A stretch of DNA of 48,063 nucleotides from Symbiodinium natans (Eukaryota; Sar; Dinophyceae; Suessiales; Symbiodiniaceae), in the NCBI GenBank assembly GCA_905221605.1, contig CAJNDS010002688.1:202501-250563 (forward strand), written 5' to 3'. The notes under the pieces are model-generated. The model was given only the letters and a program-made list of their open reading frames with translations, ran no database searches and was not told the DNA's origin. Shown here piece after piece: positions 12,301 to 24,300 of the stretch (the first letter of the stretch is position 1; each line of letters starts with the position of its first letter). Made by a program: the position numbers and the translations under genes.

Positions 12301-15300
12301 TCCATTAGGACGTAATTACATTATTACATGAGTTCAAGATTATATTTTCACTGCAGTATTACATTATTATTACACTATTACATTGTTACATCATGGCGAT
12401 GTGACATTACGATCTGACATTATGACATGATGACATTGTGACATTGCGACACTATGACATTGTGACGTTATGACATTTGTGACATTTTGACACTATGACA
12501 TTGTGACATGATGGCATTATGACACTAATGCAGAATCACATGAAAACATGATTACATGTTTGCATTAGTACGTTAAGTTCAGTAGTACATTGTTACTTTA
12601 CAGCCATATCACATCCATACATTTTTGCACGATTACGTCATCACATTGTTGTGGCATGATTATGTTTGTATTGCAGTATTATATGACTTCTCTTGAACTG
12701 TTGGGTGCCATGAACCAGTGAGACCAGCCAGGTCATCGGCAGCACGTTTATCGGGAACGGCTTCCAGCGGGTCAGCACAAGCTTTCTGCAGACACTTGCC
12801 CTTACTGGCCCCCAGGTGGGCTTAAAGAGGGTTTGGAATTTCCGACGTGGCAACTGCGACGACGCAGCTGAGGAAGTATGTGCACTGGCCCAAATCCAGC
12901 AACAACCTGGCCATAGCCATTGCTACTTGGTAGCCCATTGGTACACTTCTCCCTTTTTTAGTTCTGGTTCCCTTATAAAGTAACCAACCAAAAAAGGGTG
13001 CCCTTGTTCTAATATGGTTACTGGGCTACTAAGGCTATGGCATCCAGCGTAGCTTGGGCCGGAGTTGGCCTCTCTTTCACATCCCGGATCGCTGGAGACG
13101 TGGGCACTTTAGGCGCAGCTGTGCAACATCCCGACCTTAAGCCTTAAGCCCTGGGGCCGAGGTTCCGTATATGCAGGGTTATAAGCAGGGCAACTTCGGT
13201 TGCAAGCTTCTTTAAGGCACTGAAAAAACCCTACTTGTAAGTACCAGGTAAGCCATCCTCTCCTCTCTCCCCGAAGCCCAAGCCCACCCTGCACCACAGC
13301 GGCCGAGCCGGAGGCTTGGCGCTCTTTGCGGGCGCGCTGTATATGCTCCTCTTTGCCTTCATCTCTGAGGCGTGGCATGTGTATCTCCTCAACGCAGCGG
13401 CTCGGCGGCAAAGGGCAAAGATGTTAGTCTCTTGCCAAATATCCTAAACCCTAAGCCCTAAGCCCTAAACCCTAAACCCGAAACCCTAAACCCTAAACCC
13501 TAGAAACGTAAAAGCCTAAGAACCTAATCGGCCCCAAGCGCCTCTGTGGTCAGTCCGCCCAAGCCCGGAACTCAACTATAAACCCTCACGACCCCCCCTC
13601 AATGGGGGTCGGGGGGGGGGAAACAACAATCAATTGAGACGGGGGGGGGGAGGGTTTATTGAAACGAGGTTTGCAGAAAGCCCTGAAGTCCCTCTGAAAT
13701 CTCTCAGAAGCCCACCCCAGGTACTGCTGGGGCCACAGGCACTGGCTTTCCCGGCCACCTCGGCCATCAAGAGCCGCCTGGTGGCTGAGAGCGAGCCGCT
13801 GGGCACTCGAAAGCCTCGATGGCAGAGGTTTCGGGTTCACGGGATGCTTCGGGAGTTTAGGATTTATTTTAGGGTTTAGGGTTTAGGGTTGGGGTTTAGG
13901 GTTTAGGGTTTAGGGTTTAGGGTTTAGGGTTTAGGGGTTCAGGGAGGTATGTTGGGGTTTAGAGGGTTGTGGGTTTAGCGGTTCTACGGTCGAAGAACTG
14001 ATGGGGTGTCCAGGACAAGACCTTTCCAGTACCTGAAACAAGCAGAGCCCTTGACCCCCAACACCCTATGCACCCTCTGTAGTTACTGGAAGACACAAGC
14101 TGTATTCACCCGTTCGCCGTGGCTCAAGAAAATGATTGTTCAGGGCTATCCGCTGGTAACAATAGGTTATCAGCCGTAGCACTCTGTTAGACCAACTCTG
14201 CAATGTCGGATTCTGCTCCGCTTAATCCTGCAGGTATACCTATCCCGGAAGACGGAGCTAGTAGCCTGAGTATGTCCTTTGATGGTAATGCTCCAGGTGA
14301 CGAGGCTCCTCCCCGGGACAGTGAACCTCCTTTGACCACCAATGCCCTGAGGATACATGACATGCGTCTCTTCCAGAGAGGTGCGGTTTCGGAAGCTGCT
14401 GCCCCCACAGGAGCACCTAGTAGCCTCAGTACCACCACACCTTGGCAGGTCGTGTCTCCTCATGAAAGACAAGCTTCAGCTCCAAATGTAGCTGAAAGAG
14501 GTTCACTTCAGACCTTTAATCCGACAGCACCGAGTTTCTCTATGCCGAACTCCGCGACGATGAACAGCTTAATGATTGGCGAACAAAGACTCATGCAGAA
14601 CCAAGCTAACGTAAGCCAGACGTTCATTCAGAATGATAGATCACCTCTGATTGAACAGATTGCTGAGCATCGCCATAACCAGATCCTTGGTCAGATCACG
14701 AACAGTTTTCAGGAGCAGATGCTATCTATGGGTAGCCATGTCATGTCCGGAGTGTCGAAACTAAGAGTTGAACTTGCTCAGGCCGAAACAAGGCTTGGAG
14801 AAGAGGAACAGCAAGCCAGAGCCAGATTCTCAACAGGCCAAACTCAATTGGAATCGCAGGCCCTTGAGATAAACATGGCTCGCGGTGAAGCTCATGCCTT
14901 GGCTGAAAAATTGAGATCTGCAGAATCGCACGCAGATTTGTCATATGCTAGGCTCCAGGAGCAACTCCACCTAGCGGAAGCTAAGGCCATGAGCAATGCT
15001 GATCTCATGAACTCTGAGCTTGACAGTGTACGCGTTTCTGCTGCCCAGGCAACAAATGCAGTGCAGGCTTCATCTGAGGTTGAGATCAATCGCCTCTCTG
15101 CTGAGGTCCGAGACTTCAGAGTAGTCGTTAGTCAGGAGTCCGAGAAGCGGAAAGCAGCTGAGAGAGAGAACGCTGAGCTCAAATTGCAGCTCAGCAAGGC
15201 AATTGCCGCTCTTGAGGCTCATGCCAACGCCTCGAGCTCTGTGCCCACTGTGCCCCCGGGACTTGTTCCGACGATTCCTATCAACACGCCTCCGCAGGAT

Positions 15301-18300
15301 GGCATGGGACCAAGGTTCCGACGCCCCCCTGACGGTGGTGGCCCAGATGATGGGGATGACGGCGGCAGTGATGATGATGACTCCAGTAGCCATCACAAGA
15401 AGAAAAAGAGCAAGAAGAAAGACAAAAAGAAGAAGAAGAAGAGGGATTCCAGTAGTTCCTCGTCATCTGACTCAGGATTATCTCCCAAGCAGCTCAAGGC
15501 TCTGCTCAAATCCCTGGCCAGGAGTAGCAAGAAGTCGGGGGATGACAAGGATACTGAGGATGAAGGTAGCAAGAACAAGTCCAAAGAAGCCGAAAAGATC
15601 GTCTTTCCTAAGTTTCCTACACCCGAGCAGTATCGCAATTGGCGGATTAGGGTTCGCGAAGCAGTCGTTGCTGCCTCCAACAAGCCAGACAAAGCCTTTG
15701 AATGGCTTGCTAACGTTTGGGATAAGGATGCTAAGGAGAGCGATCTCATTAACACTGACGGCTTCACCACGCTTGATGCAAAGATCTTGTCGGCGATCAC
15801 CAATGTTCTGGAAGGCGATTTTGCACGCCAGATGGACACCCTCAAAGAGAGGGAGGCTCACGCCGGAAGGCTTGTGAGAGGTAGGCAGATCCTGTTTCTC
15901 TTGCACAAGTACTTTGCTACCAATGCTTTGCACAATTCTGTTTATGATATGGAAGACTTGTTGTCAGTCACCATGACTAACGAGAATTTGGTGACATTCA
16001 TCAGGAACTGGGATACTGTTCTTTCAGGGATTCAGAAAACACCTGAAGACACAGTCCTTGAACCTCTCTTCCATAGACAGATCAAAAAGTGCCGAGCCCT
16101 TCAGCACGACATCAATGTCTACGAAAGAGCCGCAGAAGGAACCGCTGAGAGGTCCTTCAAATTTCTGTATGATGCTGCCACTGCGCACATCAATCGCAAA
16201 AGACTTGAGAGAAATCGTGAGCGCATAGCAAGACAGTCAGGCGCCCCTCAGGTGCCTGCCATGCCAGCACCCCAGAAGGTGCCCAAAGGTTTCTGCATTG
16301 CCTTCGTCAAGAATGGTAGTTGCAAAAACGGTGAAAAGTGTAAGTATAAGCACCAGGTGCCATCCGGGCGCCCTCGCACACCCACACCCGGCAGAGGCCG
16401 TGGTCCGCGCAGTCCCTCGAGGACAGGCTCTCCCAGTCGCGGTCCACGTGAGTGCAAATTCTTCACGCAAGGTCGCTGTGACCGTGGAGACAAATGCACC
16501 TTCCTGCATACGGGAAAGCCAGGTGCTGCGGCTCCGTCCGGAGGCAGCGCGAAAGGCTCAGCGCACTCTGACAAGAGTAAGGGTAGGCACAAGAAGAAGA
16601 AGAAAGATCGCAAAGGCTCTAGGCCTAGCTCTAAGGATTCAAAGGGCAGTAAGAACTCCAAGGGTTCTAATGGCTCGCGGAAGTCTGGGGGCTCAGGTCG
16701 CAAGAAGGGCGGTGGTCATTCCATTCCTACTGCGGTTTGCCTTTTAGGAGCAATGATGGCAGGCACGGCTCACCATGCCGATGCTTACACTCTCCGGAAG
16801 GATGAGTCGTGTTGGCCCTCTCATTATTCCGAGTTTACACACCTGGCGCTTGCAGCGGTGTCATTCGATGACAGCCCTGACTATATCAACTTCCCTCTTA
16901 GAGATGGAGAATTGAAGTACTCTGTTGAATACCCCAAACGTACCTTCACAAGTAGCTGGTCTACTGAGGACGTTCCATCGGGCAACGCACAATCCACCAA
17001 GGATGCGCTCATGGCAGCAAGGATGCTACGCGCATCTGTGCGGAGCAGTCTCGATGGTGTGCCTGCAAAGTGCAACTTCTGTTGTGATACCGAGTTTGGT
17101 TGCGACCACTGCATTCCAAAGGGTCTAAGGGTTACGTGCCCCGCCAAACCAGATGCAGCGTTATGTTCTCATCCCATGGAATGGATAGGGGATACAGGGA
17201 GTGCTCAAGATCTCATCTCCGAGCGGGAGCTCGCGGATCTGGTTCCATTTGAATCAGACTGCCCAATCAACATCTCTACTGCGAATGGTCCGGGCTATGC
17301 CAACAGGCAATGCGAGGTGGGGGTTCCCTCCATCAATAGCGTTGCCAAGCCATATGTGTTGCCCAACACTCCGAGCGTTCTTTCGGTTGGTCAGAGATGC
17401 ATGGAGCAAGGGTATGATTTCATTTGGAAAGGATTTCAGAGACCATACTTCAAAGTTCCTGGCAGTGGGAAGGTTTACCTTGATGTACGGGATAATGTTC
17501 CATACCTCAAATCATGGAAAGAAGGAACTGCGTGCCCTGCAAGAAGGATCGCCGCATCATCAGGCGGGAGCCGTACGGACCCCGAGATCGTGGCGAAAGA
17601 GCTTCTCCAGAATCAGGACTTTTCGCATCGGTCGTGCTTGAAATTACTCAAAGAATCAACTTTCAAACAGCCCAAGAGCCGTCGCAGTGCGATCCGCGTC
17701 AAAGATGACCGCGACTCAAAATATCTCGTGTTTGGAGCGTTTTCTCATGGGGGAATGCAAGGGATCACAAAACGATCCAAGTCCTACCCCAAAGTCATTC
17801 AGTATCTCCTGGGATATCTTAGGAAGCATGGCGTTGATGGGCCGGTGACGTCCTTAGCTGTGAATTGTAATTCCGATGTCAAGATGCACAAGGATGTGAA
17901 CAATCATCGTGACCACGACAATTTCACAATCTCGCTTGGAGACTTCACAGGCGGGCAGTTGTGGGTTCATGATAACTGCCTCGAGAAGAACCAACGTGAC
18001 ACTGAGGTGATGACCTCTCCTTCGGGAGATTCAGTGGTAGGGAAGTTGTGGGATTCAAGAGAGAATGTTGTGACGTTCAATCCCAAATCCTATCATTGCG
18101 TCACTCCCTGGAAAGGTGAGAGGTGGAGCATCACGGCCTATGTCAACCGAGCTATCCATAAACTTAGCCCAGATGAGATTACCAAATTGAAAGAGTATGG
18201 GTTCCTTGTTCCGCGGAGGAGCGTTGAGGTTCCTGCTGCTCCTGTCGAGATTGATGAAGAGATGACACTACATGATCTAGCAATGATGGACTTGCCCAAG

Positions 18301-21300
18301 AGCTCTCCAGATCGTGCCAGAAAACCCGAAACCAAATCGAAGGGTAAGCCAACTAGCTCTCCTAAGGAGAAATCCGCATCCTCTAAGGCCAAACCCTCTC
18401 CTCCTGAACCGGACTGGTCTAGAGTTGAAGAGCAATTGCGTGAGGCGGTAGCACCCCTTCCACCTCCTGCTCATCCTCCCGAGTCCGTGCTATACAAGAT
18501 AGACGAAGGAGGAAGCCTCGTACCTGCTGAACCGAGCGATTCGCCTCCTCATCCTGAAGGAGTGAGTGTTGCTCCAGGTGATGGAGCAGGTCGAGTGCCC
18601 GAAGGGGATGGCAAGAGATCGCGTGCTTTTGAAAAGCTGAAAGCCGAAGCAAAAAGCACCCATCACTTGATGTCCCATCAGCCAAAGAATCCATTCTGCG
18701 ACGTATGCCAAAGGGCTAAGATGTACAAGCAGCCGTCCTATCAAACGGACGGGACGCACAGCATCGAAGCCAAGGCCTTTGGTGATCACCTGACTGCTGA
18801 CCACATCATTGTTTATCGGGATAAGGGTGTCGCCATTGAAGAGTCGCGTTTGGCGTTGGTTATGAAGGACGTTTTCACCGGGTTCACTTATGCATATCCT
18901 TCTGCCCTTCGTTCAGAGGACGAGTGCATTGCCGCGTTGCAGCATTTTGTTTCCTCCTCTGACGAGGTGGGTGTGTTTTACAGTGACCAAGCGCAAGAGT
19001 TGATCTCCTCTGCGAAATTTCTTGGGTGGAGACATGAATTGTCGAAAGCCTATATTCATCAATCCAATGCCATTGCTGAAAGAGCCGTCCGTGCAACCAC
19101 CGAAGGCACGAGAAGCAACCTGCTCCAAGCTGGGCTGTCCCATGTGTATTGGCCTCAGGCGTTGGAGCACTCCTGCGCAGCCTTCAATGTTAGCAACCTC
19201 AATGGGCCTAAGTATACACCTTGGTATAAACGCTTCGGGTACGCATTTCCGGGAAAGATCATTCCTTTTGGTTGTAGGGTCGATTACTGGGTTGGTCCCA
19301 AGAACAAACGCAGGAAGCGCGACAGGTTCGAACCAACTTCTGAGCCCGGAATTTTCCTTGGGTATTATTTTCAGCCTGGGATGAAGTGGCGAAATGAAAT
19401 CCTTGCACTTCCACTCAAAGAATTAAATCGGCAGGATTTTCATGAATGCCTCAAACCCGTAAAGGCCTATCAGTTTCATGTTCCCAACGGAGAGTTTGTT
19501 TTTCCCATGCGTGAAAGGTACGAAAAGGTCCAGCAAGGTCTTGCTACTGATGCTTTAGAAGGCCCAGTGTCACAATCGCTGACGAACCAAGATGCCGAGC
19601 CTGCTCTTGAGCAGGACTCCGTTGACGCCGACCGGAAGGATGAACCCTCGTTGGTCATTGATCCAAAGAGTGGGAAAATGATTCCCATTCCGGAAGGGGG
19701 TGGTTACTACGACTCGGGGGGTACCCTGGGACGTAGATATGGCGGGACCAGAGGTTCCAGAAAGCCAGATAGTATTCCATCTGATCTTTGGGCTCGGTTG
19801 TCTAAGAAGCAGAAAGACAAAGCGATTGAAGACGAAGTCCGGGAGAATGCTCTCAGAGAACTCGAGTCTGGTGGTGGTGGTTCATCAAGCAGCAGCGGAA
19901 AGCCTGCCGCAGTGGCGAATGCTTCCAAGGATGAATGGGTCATCCGGGGGGACAAGTTGATCAGGTTCCATTACATTCCCAGAAAGGAGTTGTTTTCGCC
20001 TGACCTCACCGATTGCCCTGTTCCAATTGCCTCTCTCGGAAGGGATAGAGTCACCAAGATCATGCCGCTAGGCGGTACAGAGATTATCCCCGACGCAGAT
20101 GAATGGCGCAACGTTAGGAGGCGTAATAAGAAGTTGTCATACAAATGGATTGGTAGAACCGAGTTTAGTGTAATTGCACGTCCCGATTCTTCTGGTCAAG
20201 CAACTGTTGGGTCCCAGGACTTCCCATGCATGCCTACTGTTCCAACTGCTGAAGATCCGCATAGAACCAAAGTTGCCCGCGCATTCCCTGAAACGTTTCA
20301 GGAAATCACTGAGGCCATTGCCATGGTTGCTAGGCCAGTGGGCAAAAAGGAACTCATGACGGATTCAGACGCTCAAGCGTCATTGGATATGGAATGGGAT
20401 AAACTCATCAAGAAGAAGGCCTGGGATATGTCAACTGTCAGAGAGTGGGATGACGTGTCAAAAGAAGCTGCTAAGAAGGGTAAGAAAGCCCATGTAGGCA
20501 AGATCTTTGAAATCTGCGTTGAAAAAGGTAGCGAGCTTCCCAAAGGAAACCCCTTACGGAAGTTCAAGGGTCGAACCGTCTTTCAGGGTAATAATGTCAG
20601 AGATGAGAACAACGACACTGCTCTCTTTAGCGAGCTGGGCTCCAGTCCAGCTACCATGGAGGCAGGGAAGGTTCTCGACGCCTATGGCCATGCCCCAAAC
20701 CATGGGGTAGAACAAGCAGATGGCAAACAGGCGTACACTCAGACAACCCTTAAAGGAGCAGACACTTGGGTACGCCTCCCGCGGGAGCGGTGGCCTAAAG
20801 AGTGGATAGGGAAATATAAAGATCCCGTTGTGCGTTTGAGGTTGGCCCTCTACGGGCACCCAGATAGCGGCGGCTTCTGGGAGCAACATTGCGAGAAACG
20901 ACTCAAGGAGGTAGGATTTGAGCTTGTCTACCCAGCGGCGTGGCCCTCAGTATTCTTTCACCCGACACTTAGGCTCTTGTTAGCAGTGTACGTGGATGAC
21001 TTCAAGATGGCCGGGCCTAAAGAGAACCTTGCCAAAGGCTGGGAACTCATTGGCTCCCGCATCGATATGGACACGCCTACCCCAATCGGAAGATATTTGG
21101 GTTGTGAGCACATCTCTCGCACTGAGAAGCAGAATGCTTCAGATCATCCCTTTGCTCATGTGTTCGACAAACATTTGCCTGATCCCGCAGCCAAGCCTGC
21201 AAGTGTGGTTGTTAAGGAGGATTTCACCGAGTACTTCCCGGAAGAAGGGGTCATCGTGCGGCACCATGTTCAGCCTCGCAAGGTCCCATTCAAACCTCGC

Positions 21301-24300
21301 GCGGCGGAAGCCATCGCCCTCGACCTCGGGTCGCACAGGCTCACCGTGGCTGCTCCTCTAGGCAAAGAGGACTCGCCAACCGAGACGTGGGATTCGGGGG
21401 GCCCTGGACGGAAGTCTAGTGACTTTTGGACCGGTGTTACCTACCTTACCACTTCCAATCACACCGAGCACAGCGCCCTTGCAGCAGTTAAGCGCGTGAG
21501 AGACAAGAACTCCGCCAAGAAAGAAGCTCGCAAACATGCCTTTTATGATGTCAATCAGCTGAGCGATCACAAAGGTGCCATGTATGCTCCGACCAAGCAA
21601 GTCGTTTACGACATGAGTTCTTTTCTGCAGCAAGCTGTAGATAGGTACAAAGAACTCACAGGCCCGGAATGGCATCACCTCAAAAAGGTGACCACACCTT
21701 TTTATGATGACAAGATCGCTCGCCCCACTGACGCGGAGGCTGAACCGAAAGGGAAGCTAGCCCCCATCGCAAGCCGAGTTCTCATGAAGCTACTTTTCGC
21801 TGCTAGAATGGCTCGCTTTGATTTGCTTCGAGCTGTGCAGGGTCTGGCTAGCCGCATCACCAAATGGTCTACCGACTGTGACAAAGCACTACACCGCCTT
21901 ATGTGCTACGTCGCCTCCACGCTTGATCATCGCATGTCCTGTTTTATAGGAGATAATTTGAAGGACTGCAAACTCTGGCTGTTTGCAGACTCAGATCACG
22001 CTGGAGAGCACGACAACAAAAGCACCTCAGGCGGCTTCCTCGCACTTGTAGGCCCTAATACCTATTTTCCGTTATCTGCCTTCAGTAAGAAGCAAACAAG
22101 CACGGCGCTCAGCTCTACTGAAGCTGAAGTTGTATGTGCAAACGTGTCTCTCAGGGCACTGGGACTTCCTTCATCCGCACTTTGGAGCGTACTCCTGAAC
22201 GCGGGGGGAGATGCAGCCCTGAAAGCACTAAAAAGCGACGTACCTAAAGGTGATTTCAACTCTAAGACTCACCCCTTCCCAGAAATGTCGAAGATCACCA
22301 AAACTGGTAAGTATCTCCTTTCTGACGGAAGGCAGGTTGAGGTATTCAATAAGATGCAATCCCTACCTAATCCCGTTGAGCTCTCTAGCCATCCTATAAG
22401 GGATCTTTGGTTGCTCCGGAAAGGGAAATGGGAAATTCACCAGAAGGCCGTTGCATGGGAAGAACTTGATGAGGATGAAAGGACGTTGCCCCCAACCGAC
22501 TTCGAAGCTGGCGTCTTGGTATACCGGAGATCAACTGCCGAATATCGCCGCCACGCGGAGGCGGAGGCTATCCTCCATAGGGAGACCGCCGGAATTAGGA
22601 GTTCGGGGGGTGTTGATGTTGATGAGATTGGTATCTCTAGGACCAGCAAAGATATGGGTTTGATCATGTCTGTTCCTCACTCCATTCAACCAGTTGTTCT
22701 TGAAGATAACCAAGCTACCATTCGGATACTCGAGTCTGGCAAGTCACCTGCTTTCCGCCACGCTGATAAAACGCAGAGAATCAACTTAGGTTGGATAGCG
22801 GAACAATTTCGTAGGAAGCACTACGATCTTGCATACATCAACACATTGCTCCAAGCAGCGGATATATTGACAAAGCCGTTTACAAGCACTGAGAAGTGGA
22901 GCAATGCTCTACGATTGTTGGGCATCTCTCAGCGGAAGCTTGAGCGCACAAAGGCTCATCCCGCTGGCGCGGCGACTGCCGAGCAGGGAGAACCCTCCAG
23001 GCCCGAGGGGAAAGCTCAAAGGGTTATCATTGAGGTTTGTTGTAATCAAGATTCTATTATTGGGGAACTTGCTCATTCGGAATTTCCCGAATGCAAGGTC
23101 GTCCGCATCACAGAAAGCATGGATTTGAATTCTCCTGATACTCGTAAAGAAGTCCTGAAAATTGCCAAATCCTATCACAGGGCTGGCGCTCAGGTTCTCA
23201 CATGGGTCAGTCTCCCGTGTACGGGGGGCAGTGCTTGGACCAGAATCAACCTGAAAATACCTAAAAACCGCGATACCGTTCTGGAAGCACGCAAGGATTT
23301 TAGGAAGTTGTGGGCTTCATTTGTGGATCTTTCGCAGGGGTTGGACCAGGTTGGTGTTCAGTACTGTGTCGAATGGCCTCGTGACTGTGAGTATTGGGGT
23401 TGGAGTAAGATCCGAAAATGGTTGGATCTTCATCCATTTGTTTATGCTAAATTTGACGGTTGTAGATTTGGACTTAAAGACAGACGTCATAATCCCGTCA
23501 AAAAGCCATGGTGCGTTGCTACTACGCTTGAAACATTACACAAGAAGATTCACGCTAAAGTTTGCACTGGTGATCACTCGCATGCGAAGTGCCTCAAAGA
23601 ATCCGAGAATTACCCCAAATCGCTTGCTAGAGCCATTCACAGCGCATTCAAAGAACATTGCAAAGCTACCGCAGCGGTGGCACAAGCCCTTCATCATTCC
23701 TACGCTCCTGTGTGTCCCGCGATTCCATTGTCCGAAGGAATGGCACTTGCTCTTTCCCAGGAAGAGCGGAAGGCTCGCATCGAGGACTTCAAGCTTGCCT
23801 TGCAGGACCCCGATCGCCGGGCTGACGCCATGGCTGGACTGTTGCTCCCGCCTTCCTATCGGGACCTGGCTGACGCTGTGGTCGAGCCAGATGCCGATGC
23901 TGCGGACGATGAGTTGTTTCTTGGGATTGTTCCTGTGTATCGGTGGCGCGCATTGCGTGCAGAGCACCCCACGTCACACTGGACGATCCTGTATGAACAA
24001 TACTACAGGGATCATGGGGTCCGGGTTTTTGCAGAGGGAGACGCAGACACCTCAGCTCTTCAGGACTCTACCCTGGGGGGTTGGATCGATGTGCTCTACC
24101 GATATGCACAGGACCTCGCCAATATCGCATGGGGACCACGATCTGCAGGAGTTCTGGACGCGACAAGGCATGATGACATTTGCAGAAAGGTTGAACTTCT
24201 CAGTCGTGGAGCGTCGAAGTACACGTGCTTCCATGTGACCTCTGAGCTCATGGGCAAGCTTTTCTCGCCTGCCCTACAGAGGATCCCACTCCCCTCGGAA

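Noticed and set aside
12641-12853. Minus-strand 70-codon ORF
   Set aside because: Overlaps a better plus-strand exon with clean splice sites and runs into the octamer satellite.
13109-13411. Minus-strand 100-codon ORF
   Set aside because: Antisense of the helix 9 exon at 13300-13393.
1-14072. True chromosome end (telomere or subtelomere)
   Set aside because: Arrays are short, in both orientations, interrupted by exons, and continue at both window edges. They are interstitial.
14165-14202. tRNA gene fragment in the leader
   Set aside because: Only an anticodon-arm-like complement is visible; the D-arm pairing fails and no complete cloverleaf can be drawn.
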